Shown in pieces: positions 24,169 to 32,266 of a DNA stretch of 41,630 nt. Source of the stretch: [Limnothrix rosea] IAM M-220. Its GTDB lineage: Bacteria; Cyanobacteriota; Cyanobacteriia; Cyanobacteriales; MRBY01. Under the pieces are notes generated by a model. It ran no database searches. It was given only the letters and a program-made list of their open reading frames with translations, and had not been told where the DNA came from. Both the position numbers and the translations under genes were made by a program. Position 1 is the first letter of the stretch. The number at the start of each line of letters is the position of its first letter. The stretch spans positions 47,948 through 89,577 of the forward strand of contig NZ_MRBY01000013.1 of assembly GCF_001904615.1 (NCBI RefSeq), given 5' to 3'.

Positions 24169-25806
24169 ATGAAAAAAGTCTGGCGATCGCCGTTACTGTG
24201 GGGCTGTGCAATGACATTCCTATTCGCCTGCGAAGAGACAACAACTAGCGACAACACAAACTCTAGCGTCTCGGAACCCGTTGCCGAAACCCCCGCAAAT
24301 TGCCCCGATAGCGATCCAGAAGCGCGAAAATTTGATGCCAATAGCCAAGCCTATCTCACAGAAATTTTTAATTATGCGACCCAAGAAGTAGATTTCACCG
24401 ATGATACCGTTACTTTTCAAACGGTAAATCATGACTTAGTTTTTTGTCGGGCAAATAATGAATGGGCGATTTTGTCACCAAGCCTGACCCAAGCGGAAGA
24501 TGACTTTGATGGCTTGGCCTTTGACGAATTGTCCGACCCTCCCCGTGAAACCATTGAGGCTAACGGTCAAACGATTCAGTATCGTGCGAATTTATCTCCC
24601 AATCCTTTTCCCGATTACGGCAAAAGCCCCGAAAAAGTCGTTTTTGAATTAACCCCAGATGGTGCGACAGAACCGCTCACCTTAGATCTCTACACCCTAG
24701 AGCAGGTGCGCCAACTTGGTCTTGGCTTTGACCTCGGTTTTCCCATGGTGAGTCGTGTCGTGCAAATTGAGGATGCTTTACTGTTTGCGGTGATATCCGA
24801 GCAAGGGGAAGGATTTAGCGGACTGACAACCCTCATTCGCTACGACCTCAATACCAATAGTCTGGAAAAAACCCAGCCGATTAATTTAATCGGTGAGCAA
24901 ATTACCGATATGCTTGCGACGACGGTCGGTAATGAGACCATTTTGTGGCTAGGAACAAAATATTCTGTGGAAGGGTCTGCTTTAGTGCCCGCGAAGGGCT
25001 TGGTCACTTATACCTTTACCGCTGATACTTGGCAGAACGGTAAAACGGCGGCCTATAGTGTGCACAATAGTCCCCTTGTGGGGGCAATCCCGACGGATTT
25101 AGCCCTTGATGGTGAATCGCTATGGGTTGCGACGGGGAGTGGGATTTGTGAGTTTCCATGGCAACAGGTCAAAGACTGGGAAGCGTGGAATTGTTGGGAA
25201 TTTATTTTGGAAACGGCAATTCCGACTGGTGGTATTCCCCTGTATGGCAGCTTGTTGGGGACAACGCCCTTGACGACTTTAACGCCCACGGGAGAGTCGG
25301 CCACGACTGAAGTGTACTGGTGGTCTAGTCTTACTCCCATGGAGTTTGAGGAGGAGGCCAATCGCCTTGGTCGGTTTGAGGTGGCTTACCCGGTGGGGAT
25401 CATGGTGACGGTACCGGAAGGGGGTTACCGCTGGCAAAATGAGGCATCGTCCCAGCCCACACCGCCTTGGGAAACTAATGTTTTTTGGCCAGGACGGGAA
25501 TGGCATTGGGGTGGCGATCGCTTTGTCCGTGGCTTTGATGAAGTGAATATTAATGTCTTCGCTCTTGGGGCATCGGGCATCAGCGAAAGGGGTTATACGG
25601 ATGCTGGACTGCTTGATGTGAATGCGATGCGAGGGGAGCTAGAGCTCGTTGAACTGACCTCTGCGAGTACAACGGTGCAGCATTTTTCTGGTTGGGTCGA
25701 AGATGGACAAATTGAACCATATTTTTCTGTGATTCCCTCTCGGAAAATGCAGCCATCAACGCCAAATCCCATAAAGGCGATCGCCCCGACCTTAGAAGAA
25801 TTTTAG
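24169..25806 (+). CDS. Lipoprotein of unknown function
   Basis: This protein of about 545 residues begins MKKVWRSPLLWGCAMTFLFA followed by Cys21, a lipoprotein signal with lipobox LFAC. It is then Thr/Ser/Asn-rich to about residue 45. The body is acidic, Trp-rich and beta-like, with segments such as ESLWVATGSGICEFPWQQ near residue 315 and LIRYDLNTNSLEKTQPIN near 225. Such stretches recall beta-propeller blades, but no repeat is clear enough to claim. ATG 24154 is in frame; 24169 gives the better signal sequence. Divergent from the DUF3122 gene. No family recognised. Confidence 0.7.
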   Translation: MKKVWRSPLLWGCAMTFLFACEETTTSDNTNSSVSEPVAETPANCPDSDPEARKFDANSQAYLTEIFNYATQEVDFTDDTVTFQTVNHDLVFCRANNEWAILSPSLTQAEDDFDGLAFDELSDPPRETIEANGQTIQYRANLSPNPFPDYGKSPEKVVFELTPDGATEPLTLDLYTLEQVRQLGLGFDLGFPMVSRVVQIEDALLFAVISEQGEGFSGLTTLIRYDLNTNSLEKTQPINLIGEQITDMLATTVGNETILWLGTKYSVEGSALVPAKGLVTYTFTADTWQNGKTAAYSVHNSPLVGAIPTDLALDGESLWVATGSGICEFPWQQVKDWEAWNCWEFILETAIPTGGIPLYGSLLGTTPLTTLTPTGESATTEVYWWSSLTPMEFEEEANRLGRFEVAYPVGIMVTVPEGGYRWQNEASSQPTPPWETNVFWPGREWHWGGDRFVRGFDEVNINVFALGASGISERGYTDAGLLDVNAMRGELELVELTSASTTVQHFSGWVEDGQIEPYFSVIPSRKMQPSTPNPIKAIAPTLEEF

Positions 25807-26076
25807 CAAAAACCTTAATAACGAAGAGTTTTCACTATCCTGTTTTGCTGGCCTATCGAGATTAATTAACGTCAGGTCGGGTTAAAATTTCAACCTGAAT
25901 GCCTCCGAGAAACGGGAGACACAGGAAGAGGAAGAAACGGTGAATCAATCGAAATTCACATTTTTTGATACCTGTGGTTGTTGGTTGGCATAAAAAATCC
26001 CCCCTCACTCACTCTCCCCTTCACCGCATCGTCATTCCGAACCTTTCTTAAACCGAACTCAGGTTAATTACTAGCC

Positions 26077-27351
26077 CTAGTTGGCTGGTAAAACATTAAA
26101 GGTGACCCTTGCCTGTGAGCGATTTTGGCCATCACTGACTGTGTAGGTAAAGCTATCTGTGCCAATAAATCCCGGATTTGGCGTATATTGCAAACCGCCG
26201 CCATTAAAGATAACTAATGTTCCGTTTTGACCAGCATAATTGTACACGGGGACTTGGAGTTGTAGATTTTCGGGATTCAAATCATTAGCTAAAATGCCTG
26301 GGGCTTGTAGTGAAAACAGCGTGTTTGCTACCACCTCAAAACTGTCATTTTGAGCCGCTAGTGTCGGTTGGCTGGCAACAATGGACAAGGTGACTTCTGC
26401 TTGGGCGGTATTTGTGCCGTCGCTCACGGCGTAAATAAAACTGTCAGTGCCGACAAAGTCTGGGTTGGGTGTGTATTCAAAAGAACCATCGACATAGACT
26501 TTTAAAGTGCCATTTTGGGCTCCTCGAATGGTGTGTGGAGAATTGAGTGGATCACCATTTAAATCGTTATCATTGCCGAGGAAACCGGGAGATGGAATTG
26601 TTAATGTACTGTTGGCAGTTAGTTGAAAGCTGTCATTGGTGGCATTAGGGGCAAAATTTTCTGCTAGATCAGATATGGCCGTATTGGTTGTGGCAGGTAA
26701 GTTTAGTGCGACTTCGAGTTGGTTGATAATGTCCGCTTGAATCCAGTCTTCGGTAGTGGCGCGATCGCCGTCATCACTAAATTGAGAGCAACCAAAATCA
26801 GGATTACAGGGTTGTTCGCCAAGATTAAAGGTATCCGTGTCGTTGTGGGTATTGGGTAGTTGGAAATAACTGAGAAACACACCAACTTGAGGACTCACTG
26901 CATTGGAATAGAGCACCGTATCATTAGTGGGTGGATGGACTAGAGCCACCAGCTGAATCGGACGTTCAATAAGAGGAACGAGCTTGGCAACGGACTGGGC
27001 TCCGACGGCTTGTCCAATAAGAAAAATAGGGCGGCTTTCAGGAATTTTATTTAAAGCAGATTTCCCGTCGATGATCAATAAGGTGTCAGGGCTGTCGAGG
27101 GAGCGTAACTGAATCCCATGGGGAGAACTACCACCTTCAATAAAATCAGTGTGGGGCATTTGCCAGATTTCCGCATCTAACTGTTTTAAAGCCATCTCTA
27201 CAGCTTGCATCTGTACTGCATCACCATTAACCACAACGGCTAAGGGACGGGTCTCCTGTGCCAGAGCCGGGATGGCAAAAAATGTCATGGCAGGGGCGAT
27301 CGCCGCAATAGTTGTGAGGTTAAAAAGACGGAGTCGTTTAAAAAGATTCAT
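26077..27351 (-). CDS. Exported protein with two C-terminal cadherin/Ig-like repeats
   Basis: This protein of about 424 residues has a signal peptide (ending FFAIPALAQ). The N-terminal half has an alpha/beta character (RPLAVVVNGD, DTLLIIDGKSALNKIP, RPIFLIGQAVGAQSVA, QLVALVHPP). It resembles a hydrolase fold, but GQAVG stands where a Ser nucleophile elbow would be. The C-terminal half holds two bacterial cadherin-like tandem repeats of about 85-90 residues. Each begins NDSF and has a conserved Gly/Asn-Asp segment and an NGTL strand. Each closes with YTPNPxFxGTDSF and AVSDG or TVSDG. A GTG/TTG start just upstream is possible; ATG 27351 is chosen. Adhesive or envelope function is inferred. Confidence 0.7.
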   Translation of the reverse strand: MNLFKRLRLFNLTTIAAIAPAMTFFAIPALAQETRPLAVVVNGDAVQMQAVEMALKQLDAEIWQMPHTDFIEGGSSPHGIQLRSLDSPDTLLIIDGKSALNKIPESRPIFLIGQAVGAQSVAKLVPLIERPIQLVALVHPPTNDTVLYSNAVSPQVGVFLSYFQLPNTHNDTDTFNLGEQPCNPDFGCSQFSDDGDRATTEDWIQADIINQLEVALNLPATTNTAISDLAENFAPNATNDSFQLTANSTLTIPSPGFLGNDNDLNGDPLNSPHTIRGAQNGTLKVYVDGSFEYTPNPDFVGTDSFIYAVSDGTNTAQAEVTLSIVASQPTLAAQNDSFEVVANTLFSLQAPGILANDLNPENLQLQVPVYNYAGQNGTLVIFNGGGLQYTPNPGFIGTDSFTYTVSDGQNRSQARVTFNVLPAN

Positions 27352-27523
27352 ATTTGGCAAAATAACTCGAAAAATTGACCGTAATCCATAACAAACAACC
27401 TTGGTGGACGCGACAAAACCACCGTTGTTTTAGCGTATTTGTACGACAAAATTAGTTGTAATCCTGATAAAAATTAAACCTTAAAAATTAAACCTTAAAA
27501 ATTAAATTATTTTGGGCAGTGCC

Positions 27524-29044
27524 CTAGAAATTTAACCAAGTGGCGATCGCCCCAGGTACAGGTAAAAAGATTAATGTCACAAACACCAAACTTAAAATTC
27601 CGGCAAAATCGCGACGATTATCCAGCTCCGTTACATCGTTTAAGGCCGGTTGATTGGTTAGGGGCATCAAAATAGCAAAGATGGCAAGGAATAAAAAATT
27701 TGGCTCGACAAAGGCAACGGCAATCATACAAAGGCGCGCCACCTGAGCGATCACACCGGCCGTACGTTGACCAAAGACCGCATGACTCATCAGACCGCCG
27801 TCCAACTGCCCAATGGGTAAAAGCTGCATACCGCCGAAAATAAAGGCCACATAACCGGCGATCGCCACGGGATGTAAATCAATCGCCATATCGGCAGTGA
27901 ACTGTGCCCCCATCGCTAAGCGACTAATGAGAGCCAATAAAAAAGAAAAACGCGGGTCAAATTCATTCAGGGTTAATAAACTAGTTTCCTCCGGCATCGG
28001 CACAACCTGGGACAAACTTAAACCAATCCAGAGACAGGGTAAGGTCAATAACATCCCCACCCACGAGCCAGCAGCCGCAATATCAAAAAGCGCTTGGCGG
28101 TGGGGAATGGGAGAACGACGTTGGGTATAGGCACCTAAAGTACCAACAAAAAATGGAATGGGCACAAAATAGGGCAGATTTGATTTGACCTTGTAATACA
28201 AACCCGTGAAATAGTGACCAAGCTCATGGAGTCCTAAAATCAAGACCACCAGAAAACCATAGGGAAAGCCCCGCCACAGTAACGAGGGATCTTGCTGGAG
28301 AGCTTCCGGTTCGATATTTTGCAGTTCCACACCCATCACTGTCGCCGTAAATATCGTGATCACCATCAGGGCGATCGCCAAAAATGGCCGAGTGAGAGGT
28401 TCTTGATTACCAGACTCTTGTGCCGCTTTCCAAGGATTGGGGACGAGGGCAAAAAACGGTTGACCCTTAAAGCTCTCCTGAAACACAACGATAAAGCGAT
28501 CGCCAAATAAATTTTCGACATTCTCGCGAATAGTACGATAAGCCTCCTTTGGGACAGCCCTTAATTTGCCACGACAGATGACAGCTTGGGGGTAATAGTC
28601 AATATTTTGGAGATAATAGATCCCCCAAGGAAAACAGTCCCTTAGGGCTTCTTCCTCTTTGTTGCTGATGGGACGGATCGCTTGTTTGGGTTTTTGATCG
28701 GTATTTGAATGTTCTTTTTTCAGAGAAATGGTGCTTTTGCTTTTTTTCGGCAGCACTTCAGAAGCCACTTCTGTCGTTTGATTATCTTCTTTATTCGCCG
28801 GTTTACCCCATTCAATCAGCGACCAATAGGTGACTGGCGAAATGATCAGTAGAGGCAACATCGCCAAGAGGGGCATTTGGACGGCTGTGCCATAGATCAA
28901 AATCCAGATCAACCAAGACGATGCCGGAAGCATCATCACCAGCCAGAGCAAGCCGATGGGAGCCTTGTTTTCTCGCGGTACAGTGCGACGGATGAGGGTG
29001 TAGGTCAACACACCCATAATAAAAAAGAGCAACCAGACTTCCAT
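27524..29044 (-). CDS. Site-2 protease family M50 membrane metalloprotease (EGY-like)
   Basis: This 506-residue polytopic protein belongs to the EGY-type S2P group of cyanobacteria and plastids. The zinc motif is GLHELGHYF with H273, E274 and H277. The third ligand is in LLPIGQLDGG, D415. A cytosolic region (about residues 80-200) precedes the protease core; it contains DCFPWGIYYLQ and LFGDRFIVVFQE, family-specific for EGY proteins. Residues 100-130 are Lys/Asn-rich linker. It cleaves within membranes; substrates here are unknown. It is divergent from the MBL-fold gene, with 131 bp between starts. Confidence 0.9.
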   Translation of the reverse strand: MEVWLLFFIMGVLTYTLIRRTVPRENKAPIGLLWLVMMLPASSWLIWILIYGTAVQMPLLAMLPLLIISPVTYWSLIEWGKPANKEDNQTTEVASEVLPKKSKSTISLKKEHSNTDQKPKQAIRPISNKEEEALRDCFPWGIYYLQNIDYYPQAVICRGKLRAVPKEAYRTIRENVENLFGDRFIVVFQESFKGQPFFALVPNPWKAAQESGNQEPLTRPFLAIALMVITIFTATVMGVELQNIEPEALQQDPSLLWRGFPYGFLVVLILGLHELGHYFTGLYYKVKSNLPYFVPIPFFVGTLGAYTQRRSPIPHRQALFDIAAAGSWVGMLLTLPCLWIGLSLSQVVPMPEETSLLTLNEFDPRFSFLLALISRLAMGAQFTADMAIDLHPVAIAGYVAFIFGGMQLLPIGQLDGGLMSHAVFGQRTAGVIAQVARLCMIAVAFVEPNFLFLAIFAILMPLTNQPALNDVTELDNRRDFAGILSLVFVTLIFLPVPGAIATWLNF

Positions 29045-29175
29045 GAAACTTGACGTTTAACCTTCCTAAAAATACTGAGACTACCGACGGCGATCGCCAC
29101 CATAGATAAATTGTCGAAACCCCAAGGGAATGCAACAATAGTAGCGATTTACCAACAGAAATAGGCGATACCGCG

Positions 29176-29847
29176 TTGAACAATATCCGTCCCCCCAAAC
29201 CCCCTCGCGAGATCTTCCCCACGGTCTATAGCTTCACACCAAATCGCGAAACCTTGGGTGGTACAGCCTACTTCATTGTAGAAAAAAGCGGCAACACATT
29301 GGTAGATTGCCCCCCTTGGCACGATGGTACGGTGGATTTTCTGCGGGAACAAGGCGGCGTTAAGACCCTGTTTATGACCCATCGCAGCGCCATCAGTAAC
29401 CAAGTGGCAAAAATTCAGGCAGCCCTAGAATGTGAAATTGTCATCCAAGAACAAGAAGCTTACCTTATGCCTGAGGCCACAGTGACTCCCTTTCGAGACC
29501 ATTGGCAGCGGGGATCACTAACCGCCCTTTGGACACCGGGATTTTCGCCGGGCTCCTCCTGTTTATACTACGAAAATGAAGGTGGTTGTCTATTTACCGG
29601 GAGACATTTATTACCAAACCAACAGGCTGAACTGTTAGCCTTACGCACCCCTAAAACATTCCATTGGGGTCGCCAACTAAAAGGAATCGAGACCCTAATC
29701 CAACGATTTAGTGCCGTAACTTTAAGTCATATTTTGCCCGCTGCCAATGTCGGTTTTTTGCGGGGGAAAGGATATGTGCCAGAGGCCTATGGACAATTGA
29801 AAAATGCTGTGGAACGGTCTCAAACACAACCGGAAATCAACCTTTAA
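29176..29847 (+). CDS. Metallo-beta-lactamase-fold protein lacking its metal ligands
   Basis: This 223-residue protein keeps the MBL framework. The N-terminal strands are NTLVDCPPWHDGTVDFL; the loop that should read THxHxDH reads THRSAISN (H69 only). TPGFSPGSSCLYYEN replaces the usual TPGH, and GGCLFTGRHLL replaces the FTGD Asp. Only two of the usual ligands have a counterpart, so binuclear zinc catalysis is unlikely. Start: there is no ATG in the open frame, only TTG 29176, whose next codons fit the family. Divergent from the S2P gene. Could be an inactive or repurposed member; no substrate can be given. Confidence 0.65.
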   Translation: MNNIRPPKPPREIFPTVYSFTPNRETLGGTAYFIVEKSGNTLVDCPPWHDGTVDFLREQGGVKTLFMTHRSAISNQVAKIQAALECEIVIQEQEAYLMPEATVTPFRDHWQRGSLTALWTPGFSPGSSCLYYENEGGCLFTGRHLLPNQQAELLALRTPKTFHWGRQLKGIETLIQRFSAVTLSHILPAANVGFLRGKGYVPEAYGQLKNAVERSQTQPEINL

Positions 29848-29872
29848 ATAGAGAGTTTTAGCCTGTGAATTT

Positions 29873-29898
29873 AGGTTTTACAATGAGGTTTTACAATG
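29873..29898. repeat. 13-bp tandem repeat (AGGTTTTACAATG), two units
   Basis: Two perfect units followed by a partial AGGTTTTGAAT. Flanking TGAATTTAGG repeats lie on both sides. It lies in the spacer before the sigma-like gene, so it may affect its promoter. Confidence 0.75.
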
Positions 29899-29950
29899 AG
29901 GTTTTGAATTTAGGCTTTAAACTATAATCAACTGCCATGCGGGGCAAGCT

Positions 29951-31264
29951 GTGACCTCACTCCACCAATTTCTTACTCTTTATCAGGCTCACAATGACTT
30001 TGAAAAAAATGTTGTTGAGATTTTACGGAGTGGCCTCAGTCTAAAAGCGTTGCGGGAAAATTCTGGTTTAACAGCGAGACAACAGCGCCGTTGGGAATTT
30101 GAGTGGAAAAAATGGCGATCGCACCTATTGCTCCAGGTCTTTTATCGATTGCCAAATTTATCGCGTCCCCACCGGGAAATTGCAACCCAGTACCGCGATG
30201 AATATGACAGTTTACTGAATGAAATTGCTGCGGAATTTGTTTGTCGTATTTTGATGGAGTTTGACCCGGATTTAGGGGTGCGTGGTAGCAGTTTAACGGC
30301 AAAGTTAAGTATTTGGGTGAATAGCAAACTGCGGCTTAAATGGCGGTTGTTGGAGTTGATTACGCCGCAGAAAAAGACCCGTGAGTTGCAACTATTAGAG
30401 CTAATTCTAAATTTAACGAAACGATCGCCAGACGGTTTTACCAAATCAGAGTTTCTCTTGGCAATCGCCCCAAAGAAAAATATCACTGAAGCTTGGGCAA
30501 CGGAATTTTTATTGGAGTTATTACCCCGGTTTTGGTCGTCTGCTCCGGAAGGCGATCGCTATTTTTTTGATGATCAACGCCTCGAAACTTATATTGATCA
30601 ATGGCAACAGCCGCTGTACGTTATTACCCTCGATCCGGCGATCGCCACCCAAATTCCAGCGCCAGATTTATCCCCTGTCCAAGAAGACATTCCCACACTG
30701 TCCGAAAAAATCACAAATTTATTATTAGAAAATCGCAGTCAACTAGAAAAAATATGCGTCAAAAATAATCCCAGCTGTAACTGTGTGCGCCTATTAGAAA
30801 ACTATTTTCAGCAGCAACTCTACCAAGTCAAAATAAATGAAGAAAATGTGACCCGGCTCCTCGGTGTCAAAAGACCAACCTATCAATCCCACCTCGAACG
30901 TAAATGTTTGCCTGCTTTTTGGGAATTGGCAATCTATACTTCTCCTGTTAGTCAAATCAATCATAAAACTCATCAAATACCGTTAAAAAATTATATCGAA
31001 ATAGATCCGAAATATCGCTTAAGGAAATGCTATTATTCTGACAGAAATGGTGTTGACTATATTAATTGTAATAGTCAAAATCTCGCGACACAAATACTTT
31101 TATTTTTTACTCCCAAACCAGAAAAATGGAAAAATCTTGCTTTGTTTTACCAGCTTAGTTGCGATACGCTGATGCGGTTTTGGAAAATGAAATGTCTTTT
31201 CCTCATTAGCCTAATCACGTTTGAGTTGGAGTCCGAACTGACTGATTGCGTTGAGGTGGATTGA
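29951..31264 (+). CDS. Divergent sigma-70-like protein (tentative)
   Basis: This 437-residue protein has no clear match that I can name. Suggestive signs: an N-terminal region with SGLTARQQRRWEFEWKKW, then YDSLLNEIAAEFVCRILMEF and DPDLGVRGSSLTAKLSIWVN. The last recalls the F-x-P-x-x-G-x-S-L-x-x-Y-x signature after sigma region 2. A late NEENVTRLLGVKRPTYQSHL resembles a helix-turn-helix. In other cyanobacteria a degenerate sigma-70-like gene often precedes DUF1822, as here. It starts at GTG 29951; no ATG is nearby. Its stop lies two bases before the DUF1822 start codon, so the pair is probably co-translated. It may be a regulator rather than a true sigma factor. Confidence 0.4.
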   Translation: MTSLHQFLTLYQAHNDFEKNVVEILRSGLSLKALRENSGLTARQQRRWEFEWKKWRSHLLLQVFYRLPNLSRPHREIATQYRDEYDSLLNEIAAEFVCRILMEFDPDLGVRGSSLTAKLSIWVNSKLRLKWRLLELITPQKKTRELQLLELILNLTKRSPDGFTKSEFLLAIAPKKNITEAWATEFLLELLPRFWSSAPEGDRYFFDDQRLETYIDQWQQPLYVITLDPAIATQIPAPDLSPVQEDIPTLSEKITNLLLENRSQLEKICVKNNPSCNCVRLLENYFQQQLYQVKINEENVTRLLGVKRPTYQSHLERKCLPAFWELAIYTSPVSQINHKTHQIPLKNYIEIDPKYRLRKCYYSDRNGVDYINCNSQNLATQILLFFTPKPEKWKNLALFYQLSCDTLMRFWKMKCLFLISLITFELESELTDCVEVD

Positions 31265-31266
31265 CT

Positions 31267-32088
31267 ATGCAATATCTTAATGCCGTCGTCACCATTGATG
31301 TTGCGCCCCAATGGCTGGCGATCGCCGAAAAATTTGCAGCGGAACAAACAAAAGCATCCCAACAAAAACTTATTTTGCAACAAACCCTCGCTATCCTTAG
31401 TTTGCAAAAATATTTAGAGCTAGCAGAGATTAAAACAGCACCGACAGAAAGCTACAGTTGGCATCCCCAAACCCGTACCCTAACGGCCTGGGCAGATCTA
31501 TTGTTGCCAGACTATGGACGATTATTTTGCTGTTTTGCTGATACATCGCAACAGGTTAACTTGCCGCCTATTTTGCCCATAAATACCTTGGGATTTGTTG
31601 TAACAGACATTAGTGCTGATTTTACGGTCGTTTATCTGAAAGGTTTTTTACCCTATCGCTATTTGAGTCCTGATCATCAGCATTTTTTTGCCCCAGAAAT
31701 ACAACTGATTTCTACACTATTTGATGAGCTATATCTTCTTTCGGAAAAAAGACTGTTAGTCGCGTCAGAGGTACAACGAGCCATGGCAATAGATGCAGAG
31801 CTACGGGACTATTTTTCGATATTTTTAATGCCAGAAAATTTAATGGATATTGTCAATCGTTTAAATTATTCTTTAGACTTGGATGGGGTGGAGCCCCAGA
31901 CTTTGTTATTCGGAAAATCAGATGATGAGATGGAGTCTATTTATGCGGTGACTGAGTCTTCCACTGAGAATTATGAAAATAATTTAGTGCAGGAAAAAAT
32001 TATTATAGCAACGGCTCAATTGACACGATCATTGTTAGGAAAGATTCGTGAGCTACATCAAGATTTTGGTTTAATGGAATTATCTTGA
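31267..32088 (+). CDS. DUF1822 family protein
   Basis: This 273-residue protein matches DUF1822. The N-terminal helix includes QTLAILSLQKYLELAEI, then the family's S-x-W pattern (ESYSWHPQTRTLTAWADLLL, near residue 75). GRLFCCF follows, then TLGFVVTDISADFTVVYLKG, and the late part is helical. Function unknown; the family is cyanobacterial and often adjoins sigma-like and CHAT-domain genes. I start at ATG 31267, with GAGGTGG about ten bases upstream. A TTG at 31261 would overlap the previous stop. Confidence 0.75.
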   Translation: MQYLNAVVTIDVAPQWLAIAEKFAAEQTKASQQKLILQQTLAILSLQKYLELAEIKTAPTESYSWHPQTRTLTAWADLLLPDYGRLFCCFADTSQQVNLPPILPINTLGFVVTDISADFTVVYLKGFLPYRYLSPDHQHFFAPEIQLISTLFDELYLLSEKRLLVASEVQRAMAIDAELRDYFSIFLMPENLMDIVNRLNYSLDLDGVEPQTLLFGKSDDEMESIYAVTESSTENYENNLVQEKIIIATAQLTRSLLGKIRELHQDFGLMELS

Positions 32089-32266
32089 TTTAAGTTTTGA
32101 AAGGGTGAGTCGTTGTTACAAAAAATTCATTTTGTGGCTTGTCTTGAAAATAAAACGACATAATACAGTCACAGTTTTTATCGGTTTTGGATTGTTGGTT
32201 TTCGGTGATTATGATTGGTCATGTAACCTGTCAATGTTTATGGCTGCTGTTTACTGATGGGTGACG

